A stretch of 64,000 bases of DNA from Bacteroidota bacterium (lineage in GTDB: Bacteria; Bacteroidota; Bacteroidia; Bacteroidales; F082), in contig JAHIUX010000009.1 of NCBI GenBank assembly GCA_018816765.1, positions 124,001 to 188,000 of the forward strand, written 5' to 3'. How positions within the stretch are numbered: position 1 is the stretch's first letter; each line of letters opens with the position of its first letter. Shown here piece by piece: positions 45,566 through 54,515 of this stretch. A model generated the notes under the pieces. That model had not been told where the DNA came from and did no database searches. It saw nothing but the letters and a program-made list of their open reading frames with translations. A program made the position numbers and the translations under genes.

Positions 45566-47638
45566 TTAATTTTTCTCCAATTTAGTTTCCTCCGTATAAA
45601 TCCGCATACCCTCTATGACCAATTGATTAATACTGGTATCCATCATGAACATGGAGATATGCCAGTAATTCCCAAAATGGTTGTTAATCTCACTCTCCAG
45701 ACTTACTGCCGCAAGGCTGTCGAGGCCATAAGCAGTAATTTGTTTATCGGCTTCAATCTCGTTCAGCGGAATGTGTAGCTTCTGATGTATCCATTGTGTC
45801 AGCCATTCGCGCAGGTGATCTGGAGTCGGGGTGTGTGGAACAAATGCTGACAAATTGTCGGCAGTGGCGGCTTGCTGCCAGCTTTCAATCACCTGAAGAT
45901 TGCCGGTCAGATAACCATATTTGGCCACCCTGCGCTGAATTTTACCTGAAGAGGTCAGGGGCAGACTACCTGGTCGGAGCAGCAAGATGGCATAAATTGA
46001 AAGTTCAAGCTCTTGAGCGATGACCTGTCTGACAACAGAAAAAATGGCCTCCGAAGGCAGGTTGTGCATGCTGTTGCGCTCAACCTCCTGAACAAGTACG
46101 AGACGCTCTTCGCCATCGACCATCACCGAAAAGGCGGCGCCGGCATTCTGTCGGAGTGATGAATGAGCTCGCTGAACAAGAAATTCAACATCAGTTGGAT
46201 ACACATTTACACCCCTGAAAATCATCAGATCCTTGATGCGGCCCGTAATGAAAAGCTCTTCACCAATCATGAAACCAAGGTCACCTGACCTGAAATATTC
46301 CCTTTCAGGCTCATCGGCCAACCGATAACCAAAACCCCATTCATTTCCATTGGCACGGCCCCAATAGCCCCTTGACACGCCGCTTCCACTGATCCAGATT
46401 TCGCCGACTTCGTTGGCTCCTGAAGGTACGCCTGTTTCTGGGTTTACAATCCTGACGCGGGTATCAAGCCAGCAATGTCCACAACCGGTAAAATGAACAT
46501 GGTCAGCATGTTGCTCATTAACAACCACTACATTACCCCTGTTCAGCGCTTGCTGGTCGAGTACCACAAATCGCTGTGCACTTCCTTTTATTCCTCCTGT
46601 CACAATCAGCACTGTTTCGGCCATGCCATAGCAAGGGTAAATCTGCCCGATATTGACACCATGATTGCTGAATTTTTCTACAAAAGCTTCAAGTGTTTGT
46701 CTCCTGACAGGTTCAGCACCACAAAAAAAAGTTTCTATTGATGACAGATCTACTCCATCAAGCTGCGACAGCTCAACCTTGTTTACACAATGGTCGTAGG
46801 CAAAATTTGGTCCGCCTGCAATGGTCGCCTTGTGTGCAGAAATTGCTTTTAGCCACTTTGCAGGATCCTGCAGAAACACCATCGGCGGCATTGTGATGCT
46901 AAGAAAGCCAAAATAGGGTCCCTGCATAATGGTTCCAATCAGGCCCATATCATGGTAAATGGGGAGCCAGTTCATCCCCACTGAAGCCTTGCTGAAACCA
47001 AAGGACCGGCCAATAGTTTCGGAATTGTACAGAATTTGAAAATGGCTGATCATCACACCTTTAGGCTCACCAGTAGAGCCGGAAGTGTATTGTAAAAGTG
47101 CCAGGTCGTCTTCGTCCAGATCGGGTGCGATCCAAAGGTTGAAACGCGCAAGGTCAATCTCTTCATAAGTGATCCACCAGATGTGGTGGTTTGCGAAATC
47201 GGCTGCGAAATTTCTTTCGATATCCTTTAGGACCTGGGCTGTGGTTAAACAAAGGCTGATGCCGGCATCTTCAATGATCCGAAACACCCTGTTTGATGAG
47301 CGGTTTCGCCGCGGCGGATAGGCAGGCACCGCGACCATGCCTGCGTAAAAACACCCAAAAAGCGAAATGATGTAGTCCATTCCCGGTGGGAACAACAGCA
47401 CAACCCTATCGCCTTTTTGTCCGGTTTGTTGTAGCTTTTCGGCCACTGCTCTTGCTTTCTGATCAAGCAGCTGCATGGTGATGGTTTCGCTCAGCTGCAC
47501 CCCATCGTCCAAAAACTTAAACACAACAAGATCAGGTTCTTTAGCCGCCCTGTAACGAATCACATCCACCATGGATCGGCTGCCTGCGATGGCAGGATCG
47601 GGATGATTTGTTCTGAAATCAGTATCGGGCGACATCAT
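45566..47638 (-). CDS. Fatty acyl-AMP ligase (FAAL) fused to an acyl carrier domain
   Basis: A 690-residue protein. Residues about 20-580 are an acyl-adenylating domain with LLQYTSGSTGEPKGVMISHFQI, NWLPIYHDMGLIGTIMQG, GPNFAYDHCV, YPCYGMAETVL and RSGDLGFMIGEELFITGRIKDLMIFRGVNVYPTDVE, which are FAAL signatures. Residues 600-680 are an acyl carrier domain with the phosphopantetheine serine Ser641 in AYGLDSLAAV. It activates a fatty acid as acyl-AMP and loads it on its own carrier. No polyketide, peptide synthetase or thioesterase lies nearby, so the next step is unknown. It is divergent from an RffA-type aminotransferase gene. Confidence 0.92.
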   Translation of the reverse strand: MMSPDTDFRTNHPDPAIAGSRSMVDVIRYRAAKEPDLVVFKFLDDGVQLSETITMQLLDQKARAVAEKLQQTGQKGDRVVLLFPPGMDYIISLFGCFYAGMVAVPAYPPRRNRSSNRVFRIIEDAGISLCLTTAQVLKDIERNFAADFANHHIWWITYEEIDLARFNLWIAPDLDEDDLALLQYTSGSTGEPKGVMISHFQILYNSETIGRSFGFSKASVGMNWLPIYHDMGLIGTIMQGPYFGFLSITMPPMVFLQDPAKWLKAISAHKATIAGGPNFAYDHCVNKVELSQLDGVDLSSIETFFCGAEPVRRQTLEAFVEKFSNHGVNIGQIYPCYGMAETVLIVTGGIKGSAQRFVVLDQQALNRGNVVVVNEQHADHVHFTGCGHCWLDTRVRIVNPETGVPSGANEVGEIWISGSGVSRGYWGRANGNEWGFGYRLADEPEREYFRSGDLGFMIGEELFITGRIKDLMIFRGVNVYPTDVEFLVQRAHSSLRQNAGAAFSVMVDGEERLVLVQEVERNSMHNLPSEAIFSVVRQVIAQELELSIYAILLLRPGSLPLTSSGKIQRRVAKYGYLTGNLQVIESWQQAATADNLSAFVPHTPTPDHLREWLTQWIHQKLHIPLNEIEADKQITAYGLDSLAAVSLESEINNHFGNYWHISMFMMDTSINQLVIEGMRIYTEETKLEKN

Positions 47639-47808
47639 TAGCTTGTCGTATCATTTGTTAAGCAGTTCCTATTTTCCTTTGCAAATATCCTAAAATTCCT
47701 GACGCCATTGCTGCGAACTTATTGCTTATGCCGAGTAGCGCATCGACGCCTGTTGCCTGTGTCAATGATTAATAATTGTATTTTCGCAATCAAATTGTTC
47801 GCCTGCTC

Positions 47809-48945
47809 ATGAAAATTCCATTCAACAAACCCTGGTTTGCCGGGAATGAAATACAACATATTGTCAATGCGGCTTATTCCGGTCATATATCGGGCAATGG
47901 CGCATTTACCAAAAAATGCCATGCCCTTTTCGAAGAAAAGTACGGACTCCTGAAGTGTTTTTTAACCACCTCTTGCACCGATGCCTTTGAAATGGCTGCC
48001 ATGCTCATCGACCTGAAACCTGAAGATGAAGTCATCATGCCTTCGTTTACCTTTGTTTCAACGGCCAATCCTTTCATCCTGCGCGGTGCGGTCATTCGCT
48101 TTGCCGATTCCTCTAACAATCATCCGAATATTGATGTTGATGGGATTGAGGCGCTGATCACTGACAAAACGAGGGTACTTGTTGTTGTTCATTATGCAGG
48201 TGTTGCCGTCGATATGGAAAAGGTGATGGCGCTTTCAGCAAAGTACGGTCTTTTCGTCATTGAGGATGTTGCGCATGCCATCGATGCCACTTATAAGGCT
48301 AAGGCCCTTGGTAGTTTTGGTCATTTCGGGGCATTTTCGTTTCACGAAACCAAAAACATCAGCACCGGCGAAGGCGGCATGCTTGCCATCAACGATCCAC
48401 AATTCATTAAACGGGCCGAAATTGTGTGGGAAAAAGGGACAAACAGGGCCGCATTTTTCAGGGGCGAAGTGGACAAGTACAACTGGGTTGATGTCGGATC
48501 TTCCTTTTTGCCTTCTGACATTATCGCCGGTGTGCTTTATGGTCAGATGCAACAAATCGAAACCATTCAGGCAAAACGCGTTGAGATTTGGAACAGGTAT
48601 CATGCTCAATTAAAACCGCTTGCCGATAAAGGGCTGATCTATTTGCCCGAAATTCCCGATTTTGCCACCAACAACGGCCATATGTTCTATTTGCTGTTGA
48701 AGGATGAAGAACAGCGCAACGCGCTCATGGATTACCTGAACAACAACAATGTGCATGCAGTATTCCATTACCTGCCTTTGCATAAAAGCCAGTTTTTCCA
48801 AGGCAGACATGACGGCCGGCAGCTACCAAATGCCATCAGGTTCTCTGAAACTTTGCTCCGTTTGCCTTTCTTCTATGAGCTGCCAATAGGCTTCGTTGAC
48901 CTGATTTGCAGCAAGGTATATGCCTATTTCAACATAAAATTCTGA
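47809..48945 (+). CDS. rffA: dTDP-4-amino-4,6-dideoxygalactose transaminase (RffA/WecE type)
   Basis: A 378-residue DegT/DnrJ-family PLP aminotransferase that reads almost block by block like E. coli WecE/RffA: IPFNKPWFAGNEI, LTTSCTDAFEMAAMLID, EVIMPSFTFVSTANPFILRGAVI, TDKTRVLVVVHYAGVAVDM, FSFHETKNISTGEGG with the PLP lysine Lys182, EKGTNRAAFFRGEVDKYNWVDVGSS, and MFYLLLKD with VFHYLPLH. It makes dTDP-Fuc4N from dTDP-4-keto-6-deoxyglucose, which RfbB (60819-61871) could help provide. No N-acyltransferase is adjacent. The ATG at 47809 gives the normal N-terminus. Confidence 0.93.
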   Translation: MKIPFNKPWFAGNEIQHIVNAAYSGHISGNGAFTKKCHALFEEKYGLLKCFLTTSCTDAFEMAAMLIDLKPEDEVIMPSFTFVSTANPFILRGAVIRFADSSNNHPNIDVDGIEALITDKTRVLVVVHYAGVAVDMEKVMALSAKYGLFVIEDVAHAIDATYKAKALGSFGHFGAFSFHETKNISTGEGGMLAINDPQFIKRAEIVWEKGTNRAAFFRGEVDKYNWVDVGSSFLPSDIIAGVLYGQMQQIETIQAKRVEIWNRYHAQLKPLADKGLIYLPEIPDFATNNGHMFYLLLKDEEQRNALMDYLNNNNVHAVFHYLPLHKSQFFQGRHDGRQLPNAIRFSETLLRLPFFYELPIGFVDLICSKVYAYFNIKF

Positions 48946-48971
48946 TTGGCAACCAACTGATTACGATTCGG

Positions 48972-49556
48972 TTATTCGTAAAAATGCATCTCTGTGATAT
49001 AGTCATACACCTTTGGTGGAAGAAAGAACCTGACATCTTTTCCTGAAGCGATGGCCCTTCGGATGAAGCTTGACGAAACTTCAATCTCCGGTGCGTTGAT
49101 TACCTCAATATGCGGATGGCCTGCATAAGTTCCCGCATCAAAACCTTTACGCGGGTAAACAAGTAAACGGAATTGTTCGAGTAATTGGGTGTGGTTTTTC
49201 CATTTATGCAGCGATTGCAGTGAATCGGCCCCAACAATCACAGAAAAAACAGAACCAGGATACCTTTCCTGCAACCGCACCAGGGTATCAATGGTATACG
49301 AAGGTTTCGGCATCCTGAATTCAATGTCGACAACGCTGAAGCCCGGGTAGTCGTCGACGGCTTTATACACCAGGTCAAGCCTGTGATAATCGGCCAGGAG
49401 TGTTTTCTTTTCTTTCAGTGGATTTTGTGGCGAAACAACGAACCAAACCTCATGCAGGTCGGTGAAGGCCAGCATATAATTTGCCAGCATCATATGTCCG
49501 GAGTGGATCGGGTTGAACGATCCAAAAAAAAGTCCGATGCGGTTTTGCCTGATCAT
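48972..49556 (-). CDS. nadD: Nicotinate-nucleotide adenylyltransferase
   Basis: A 194-residue nucleotidyltransferase that joins ATP and nicotinate mononucleotide to give deamido-NAD. It has the GSFNPIHSGHMMLA site (the GxxxPxxxGH motif), VIVGADSLQSLHKWK and the C-terminal EVSSSFIRRAIASG motif (ISxTxIR). It is the last gene of the yicC-gmk-MDR-nadD operon, 6 bases after the oxidoreductase gene. Confidence 0.95.
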   Translation of the reverse strand: MIRQNRIGLFFGSFNPIHSGHMMLANYMLAFTDLHEVWFVVSPQNPLKEKKTLLADYHRLDLVYKAVDDYPGFSVVDIEFRMPKPSYTIDTLVRLQERYPGSVFSVIVGADSLQSLHKWKNHTQLLEQFRLLVYPRKGFDAGTYAGHPHIEVINAPEIEVSSSFIRRAIASGKDVRFFLPPKVYDYITEMHFYE

Positions 49557-49562
49557 TGTACC

Positions 49563-50579
49563 TTAAAATCTAATGAGCATTTTCCCGGCCGACATGGAAG
49601 TTATGTACGTGCGCAACCCTTTGACAACATCTGTAACTGGCACTTCAAGTTGCACCCTTGTATACACTGTTTTTGATCGGATAAGGTCGATCAGCGCTTC
49701 TTTTACTTCAACAAATTCTTCGGTGTCAGCTAGCTCAATCCAATCGTTCAGGTTAAATCCGGTGATAATCACATTGTTGAAAATGAGCTGCATAATGCTG
49801 ATTTCGGCAGCTGCTTTGGCCGATAGTCCTCCGTAAACAACCACTTCAGAATCAGGCGGCAAACAGTTCACCAATTGGCCCGTAGCTTCACCACCAACAG
49901 CATCATAAGCTGTTGTTGCTTCCAGTTCCCAGGCAATGGCTTTCAATTGCGCTGCAAAATCTTCTCCGGTGGACACCAATAAGGCATCAAATCCGTGGTT
50001 GGCAAGCATTGCAGCAGTTTCAGCCTTCCTGACAATGCCGATGGTTTTAATACCATGTTTGGCAGCGAGGGCTACCATGAACGCTGCTACCTGGCTTCCG
50101 GCAGCATTGATGATGATGGCTTTGCTTTCGCGCTCAAGGGCAATATCAAACAAGCCCCAGGCAGTAAATGGGTTGATGAAAAATGTGGCAGCTTGCTGTG
50201 CGTCCAGCTGATCGCCAACAACAATTACTTCGTTTTTATCAGCCAAAAAATACTCAGCCCAGGTGCCATCCTTGTCTCTTTGGGTGAAACAGCTTACGCG
50301 TTTACCAATCCATTCTTTTGATTTCAGGGTACTGCCACAGGCAACGATGACACCTGCTCCTTCGAAACCCGGAACACAGGGCATTGTTTTCTTCACATTA
50401 TAAGTGCCCTGTAAAAAGGCAATGTCGGAGGGGTTGCAGCTTGCTGCTTCCATTTTAACGAGCAGTTGTTGTTCGCCAATTTCAGGCAAGGGTTTCTCAA
50501 CAAGCCTTAGTCCAAGCATTGATTTAATGATATTCGTGTTGATTGCCGGTAGCTCGATGGCCTTATAGGTGTGTTGCAT
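49563..50579 (-). CDS. Medium-chain dehydrogenase/reductase (quinone-oxidoreductase-like)
   Basis: A 338-residue MDR protein. The catalytic domain has MEAASCNPSDIAFLQGTY and CVPGFEGAGVIVACGSTLK; the Rossmann domain has AIIINAAGSQVAAFMVALAAKHGIKTIGIVRK and TTAYDAVGGEATGQLV. The zinc-ligand pattern of alcohol dehydrogenases is missing, so this is the zinc-free quinone oxidoreductase/enoyl reductase branch. Substrate unknown. It sits inside the otherwise conserved gmk-nadD pair, 12 bases after gmk and 6 before nadD. Confidence 0.9.
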   Translation of the reverse strand: MQHTYKAIELPAINTNIIKSMLGLRLVEKPLPEIGEQQLLVKMEAASCNPSDIAFLQGTYNVKKTMPCVPGFEGAGVIVACGSTLKSKEWIGKRVSCFTQRDKDGTWAEYFLADKNEVIVVGDQLDAQQAATFFINPFTAWGLFDIALERESKAIIINAAGSQVAAFMVALAAKHGIKTIGIVRKAETAAMLANHGFDALLVSTGEDFAAQLKAIAWELEATTAYDAVGGEATGQLVNCLPPDSEVVVYGGLSAKAAAEISIMQLIFNNVIITGFNLNDWIELADTEEFVEVKEALIDLIRSKTVYTRVQLEVPVTDVVKGLRTYITSMSAGKMLIRF

Positions 50580-50591
50580 GCTGTATTCTGT

Positions 50592-51194
50592 TTAAAATAG
50601 TAATGTTTGTGTTGATTGGTTCCACCCTCCCTGTATAAAAAGGTCCACCTCGTCGAGCAGCTTTACTTTTGCCTTTTCAAGTTCATCATTTTCGATAATC
50701 AGGTCAAAACGGGGAGCGAAGGTCATTTCCCATGCTGCCTTATCGAGCCGCTTCTGCAGGCTTTCTTTGCCATCGGTTCCCCGGGCTAAAAGCCGCTGCG
50801 TTAAAATTTCGAGTGAGGGTGTCCGGATAAATATTGCCAGGGCTTTCGCACCATAATGCTTTTTTATGTTCAGGCCACCAACGACATCAACATCAAAAAC
50901 AACTTGTTTCCCATTGGCAATCAACTTATCCACTTCCGATTTGAGTGTTCCGTAAAACACATCCGGATAAACCTCTTCCCACTCAAGAAAGTCGCCCTGT
51001 CTTGTTTTTTCCTTGAATTCACTCACATCCAGAAAGAAATAATCAACTCCATGTACCTCGCCAGCCCGCTTTGAGCGGCTGGTTGCAGACACTGAAAAAG
51101 CCAATCCTGGGCGTTGTGTAAGCAGGTGTTTCATCAGGGTCGTTTTGCCCGAACCCGAGGGGGCCGATAAAATAATGAGCTTGCCTTCTCCCAT
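50592..51194 (-). CDS. gmk: Guanylate kinase
   Basis: A 200-residue kinase that phosphorylates GMP with ATP. The P-loop LSAPSGSGKTTLMKHLL, the GMP-binding segment SVSATSRSKRAGEVHGVDYFF, and FLEWEEVYPDVFYGT are standard. It begins 3 bases after yicC ends, as in many bacteria where yicC and gmk are neighbours. Confidence 0.96.
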   Translation of the reverse strand: MGEGKLIILSAPSGSGKTTLMKHLLTQRPGLAFSVSATSRSKRAGEVHGVDYFFLDVSEFKEKTRQGDFLEWEEVYPDVFYGTLKSEVDKLIANGKQVVFDVDVVGGLNIKKHYGAKALAIFIRTPSLEILTQRLLARGTDGKESLQKRLDKAAWEMTFAPRFDLIIENDELEKAKVKLLDEVDLFIQGGWNQSTQTLLF

Positions 51195-51197
51195 CGT

Positions 51198-52070
51198 TTA
51201 AAGGATATTGAATAGTTGTTCTTTGATTTTTTCAAGCTCATCTTTCATTTGCACAACCAGGCGCTGAATGGTGGCATCATTGGCCTTGGAGCCCAGTGTG
51301 TTGATTTCACGGCCGACTTCCTGCGAGATAAATGAGAGTTTTTTTCCTGCTCCTTCCTCATCGAGGGTTTCCAGAAAATACTCACAATGCTGGGTGAGCC
51401 TGACTTTCTCTTCTGTAATATCAAGTTTTTCGAGGTAATAGATTAACTCCTGTTCAAACCTGTTTTCATCAATTTTATCTTTTTCAATTTGTTCAAACAG
51501 GCTCTTTCCCAGGCGTTGGCGTACCTGAATTTTCCGCTGTGCTTCGAATGGTTCTATCTGAGTAAGCAGGTTCATAATGAGCTGAATACGTCCGATGAGG
51601 TCCTGCTGAAGCGCCTGGCCTTCCTTTGCCCTGAACTGGTCAAACTGCAACAATGCTTCATCAAGCACGACAAAAACAGTTTGTTTTTCATCCTCACTCA
51701 CTTCAGGTTCTTCGCCATTAAGCAATCCGGGAAATTTGAGCAACAGGCCCATCACATCTGCCGGCATGTCGATTCCAAGCCGGTTTGCCAAACCTGCGAG
51801 TTGCGCATGATAGGTCATTGCAAGTTCAGTATTCAGAGTAGCTGTCTGACCTGAATGCAATTTTTCGAGTGCAATGCTCACCTCAGTCTTTCCCCTCTGC
51901 ACGGCATTTGTTACAACCATTCTGGCTTCATGCTCAATCATGCGTAACTCAGCAGGAACCCTCAATGTAAGGTCAAGTTGTTTGCTGTTCAGCGCTTTTA
52001 TCTCCGCCACTATTTTTCGGCCGTTGAGCATTTGTTCTGCCTTGCCGTAGCCAGTCATTGATCGTATCAT
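51198..52070 (-). CDS. YicC/YloC family endoribonuclease-like protein
   Basis: A 290-residue protein with the family start MIRSMTGYGKAEQ, the N-terminal VAEIKALNSKQLDLTLRVPAELR and the C-terminal FISQEVGREINTLGSKANDATIQRLVVQMKDELEKIKEQLFN, which are the two conserved YicC blocks. YicC has been linked to RNA cleavage and stationary-phase growth in E. coli. It is the first gene of the yicC-gmk-MDR-nadD operon. The ATG at 52070 is chosen over a longer frame to 52118 because it gives the conserved start. Confidence 0.95.
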   Translation of the reverse strand: MIRSMTGYGKAEQMLNGRKIVAEIKALNSKQLDLTLRVPAELRMIEHEARMVVTNAVQRGKTEVSIALEKLHSGQTATLNTELAMTYHAQLAGLANRLGIDMPADVMGLLLKFPGLLNGEEPEVSEDEKQTVFVVLDEALLQFDQFRAKEGQALQQDLIGRIQLIMNLLTQIEPFEAQRKIQVRQRLGKSLFEQIEKDKIDENRFEQELIYYLEKLDITEEKVRLTQHCEYFLETLDEEGAGKKLSFISQEVGREINTLGSKANDATIQRLVVQMKDELEKIKEQLFNIL

Positions 52071-52182
52071 ACTGTGTTCATTTGTGGCAAAGATAATGAT
52101 TCTGCATGCGCTGGACAATTTGCCTGCTAATCGGCTGTTTTAGCATTAATTCCGTGAAAATATTTGTAATATTGTAGTACCT

Positions 52183-53640
52183 ATGAAACACCTTCTTGTT
52201 GCACTGATAATCATTTTTACAACCCTCCTGCCGGTTGCCATCCATGCTTCCGGTGAGGATGATTTGCGGCAAATCGACAGCATGTACAGGCGCTCTGAAA
52301 AACAAGAAGGAATTGAAAAAATCGAAACCCTGTTAAACCTCTCTGAAGCCTATCGGCTGGTTTCATTTGATAAAAGCCTGAAAACAGGTGAACATGCCAT
52401 GGCCTTTGCTGAGCAAGCCGGATATCAAGGGCTGAAAGGAAAAATCCTGAAATCTCTTGGTGTAAGTGCTTATTATATTGGAGATTATGATCTTGCTCTG
52501 CAATACTATGGTCGGGCTATTGCTGCATTTAAGCAGGTAAACGATCAGAAAGGGATTGCCAACTGCCTGCATAATACCGGGTTGGTTTATGAAGTGACTG
52601 GTGAAATGGAAAAAGCCGTAAGTTTTTATGAGGAGTCGCTGCAAATCGAAGAACAACTGGGCGATGCAATTGGTCAGGCACAATCCATTATGAACATCGG
52701 CAACCTTTATTACCAACAAGATAGCTATGATAAAGCCCTTGATTATTATTTCAGGGCATTGCTGATCACCAGAGACCTGAGCGACACCCTTTTACTTGGA
52801 CAACTAAACCAAAACATCGGGCTTGTTTACTGGCAATGGGATCAGGTGGACGAAGCATTGAATCAGTTTATTCTGGCACGCGACCTTTTTGAACAATCGG
52901 GAGAACTATGGGAACAGGCCAATGCCACCTACCATATCGGGCTGATGTATGCGACTGAGATGAACGAACCCGACAAGGGACTTGATTATTATCTAAGGGC
53001 CCTGTCGATGAAAGACATGGTGGGTGATCCTCCCGGCTCGGCCCGCATTTTAAACAGTATTGGTAACCTGCTGGCCGAACAGGGAAAATATGTAGAAGCA
53101 TTTACGAATTACATGCAATCGCTCGAGTTATATGAAGCCATCAACAACGCAAACGGAATTGTAGAAACTTATTTTTACATCGGTAGAACCCACTACAAGG
53201 CAGGCAATTACCTCGCCTCCATTGGATTTCTCGAAAAATGCCTGTCGCTGGCAAGAACATACCAGCTGAGCAGTTTTTACGATGACTGCAACAGCCTGCT
53301 GATGCAGAACTATGAAAAAACCGGAAACAAAGCAGCTTTCGCCCACTACTTCAGCCTGTTTAATAAGGCCTACGACTCAACCCTTTCGTCACTCAAAAAA
53401 GTGCAAATGACAAGTGCCCGTTTCAGGTATAAGCTCAACGATATTTCGAGTGATTTATCCGCCACTGAAGCGAAAATGGATAAGCTTCAGCGCGAACTGC
53501 AGTTTTACCGGTGGGCACTTGCCGCATTGATTCTTTTAGTCTCATCACTTTTTTTGGTTATTTTTTTAATGAGAAAACGGAATATATCCCATAGAAAAGC
53601 CGGCCTGCAAACAGATAATCAACAGCAATCAAGCCGTTAA
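52183..53640 (+). CDS. TPR-repeat membrane protein without a kinase domain
   Basis: A 485-residue protein with a signal peptide (to about IHAS, 22), roughly eight tetratricopeptide repeats (SAYYIGDYDLALQYYGRAIAAFKQ, LVYEVTGEMEKAVSFYEESLQIEEQ, NLYYQQDSYDKALDYYFRALLI, NLLAEQGKYVEAFTNYMQSLELYEA), a short coiled coil and one transmembrane helix (WALAALILLVSSLFLVIFLM), ending in about 25 cytoplasmic residues. This is the sensor half of Bacteroidota TPR-histidine kinases, but no kinase follows. A LytTR regulator starts 111 bases downstream. It may sense through a partner kinase or regulate it. Confidence 0.88.
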   Translation: MKHLLVALIIIFTTLLPVAIHASGEDDLRQIDSMYRRSEKQEGIEKIETLLNLSEAYRLVSFDKSLKTGEHAMAFAEQAGYQGLKGKILKSLGVSAYYIGDYDLALQYYGRAIAAFKQVNDQKGIANCLHNTGLVYEVTGEMEKAVSFYEESLQIEEQLGDAIGQAQSIMNIGNLYYQQDSYDKALDYYFRALLITRDLSDTLLLGQLNQNIGLVYWQWDQVDEALNQFILARDLFEQSGELWEQANATYHIGLMYATEMNEPDKGLDYYLRALSMKDMVGDPPGSARILNSIGNLLAEQGKYVEAFTNYMQSLELYEAINNANGIVETYFYIGRTHYKAGNYLASIGFLEKCLSLARTYQLSSFYDDCNSLLMQNYEKTGNKAAFAHYFSLFNKAYDSTLSSLKKVQMTSARFRYKLNDISSDLSATEAKMDKLQRELQFYRWALAALILLVSSLFLVIFLMRKRNISHRKAGLQTDNQQQSSR

Positions 53641-53751
53641 AAGGTTATTAACCACCGTTTTCTTAAAAAAACGCGCACAACGATCTAAAATTATTTATAT
53701 TTGGCTTTCAATAACCTTCCGGTTTGTTGAGTACAACACCACCCAAATTCA

Positions 53752-54501
53752 ATGCTAAAGACTGTAATCATTGATGATGAGACTAATGCCAGAGAGGTAA
53801 TTAAACACCTTTTGCTGAATCATTGTCATGATGTAGAGCTTGTAGGTGAGGCAGAAGGTGTTGCATCAGGTATACAACTGATTAATGCACAGAAACCTGA
53901 TCTTGTATTGCTCGATATTCATTTGAAAGACGGAAGTGGCTTCGACCTGCTTCAGGGTTTTGATATCATTAATTTTCAGATTATTTTCATCACTGCTTAT
54001 GAAAAGTATGCCCTCAAGGCATTTAAATTCAGTGCGATAGAATATTTATTGAAACCTGTTGACCCAAATGAACTTTGCCGTGCCATCGAAAAGGCTGTTT
54101 TGTCTGTTGAAACGCACGACAACAACCTGAGACTTAATGCATTTTTCAATAATTTCAGGCAAATCAACACCGAGGTTAAGAAGATAGTGCTGCATACGAG
54201 CGAAAGCGTATATCTTATCAATGTAAACGACATTATACGCTGTCAGTCAGAGCACAATCAAACGCGTTTCTTTCTGCAAAACCAGGAAGACTTCCTTGTT
54301 TCGAAACCACTGAAAGAATTTGATGATATGCTGAATGGCTATGAGTTTGCCCGTGTTCACAAATCGCATCTTGTAAACCTGAAATACGCCATCCGCTTCG
54401 ACAAAGCAGGCAAGAACAACCTGGTTTTGTCCGATAAATCAATGATCCCGGTCGATAGCAGGAGCAAAGATGAACTGATCGAAAGATTTAAGCTTCTCTA
54501 A
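53752..54501 (+). CDS. LytTR-type response regulator
   Basis: A 249-residue regulator. The receiver has the acidic pair in VIIDDE, phospho-acceptor Asp55 (DLVLLDIHLKDGSGFDLL), Thr in IIFITAYEKYALKAF and Lys in EYLLKPVDPNEL. The C-terminal LytTR DNA-binding domain (about 150-249) has VYLINVNDIIRCQSEHNQTRFF and FARVHKSHLVNLKYA. Such regulators are paired with LytS-type kinases. The adjacent TPR protein has no kinase, while the propeller kinase at 40090-43077 has no regulator. A TATATTTG element (53696-53703) upstream may be its -7 box. Confidence 0.93.
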   Translation: MLKTVIIDDETNAREVIKHLLLNHCHDVELVGEAEGVASGIQLINAQKPDLVLLDIHLKDGSGFDLLQGFDIINFQIIFITAYEKYALKAFKFSAIEYLLKPVDPNELCRAIEKAVLSVETHDNNLRLNAFFNNFRQINTEVKKIVLHTSESVYLINVNDIIRCQSEHNQTRFFLQNQEDFLVSKPLKEFDDMLNGYEFARVHKSHLVNLKYAIRFDKAGKNNLVLSDKSMIPVDSRSKDELIERFKLL

Positions 54502-54515
54502 TATTCAGCTCCATC

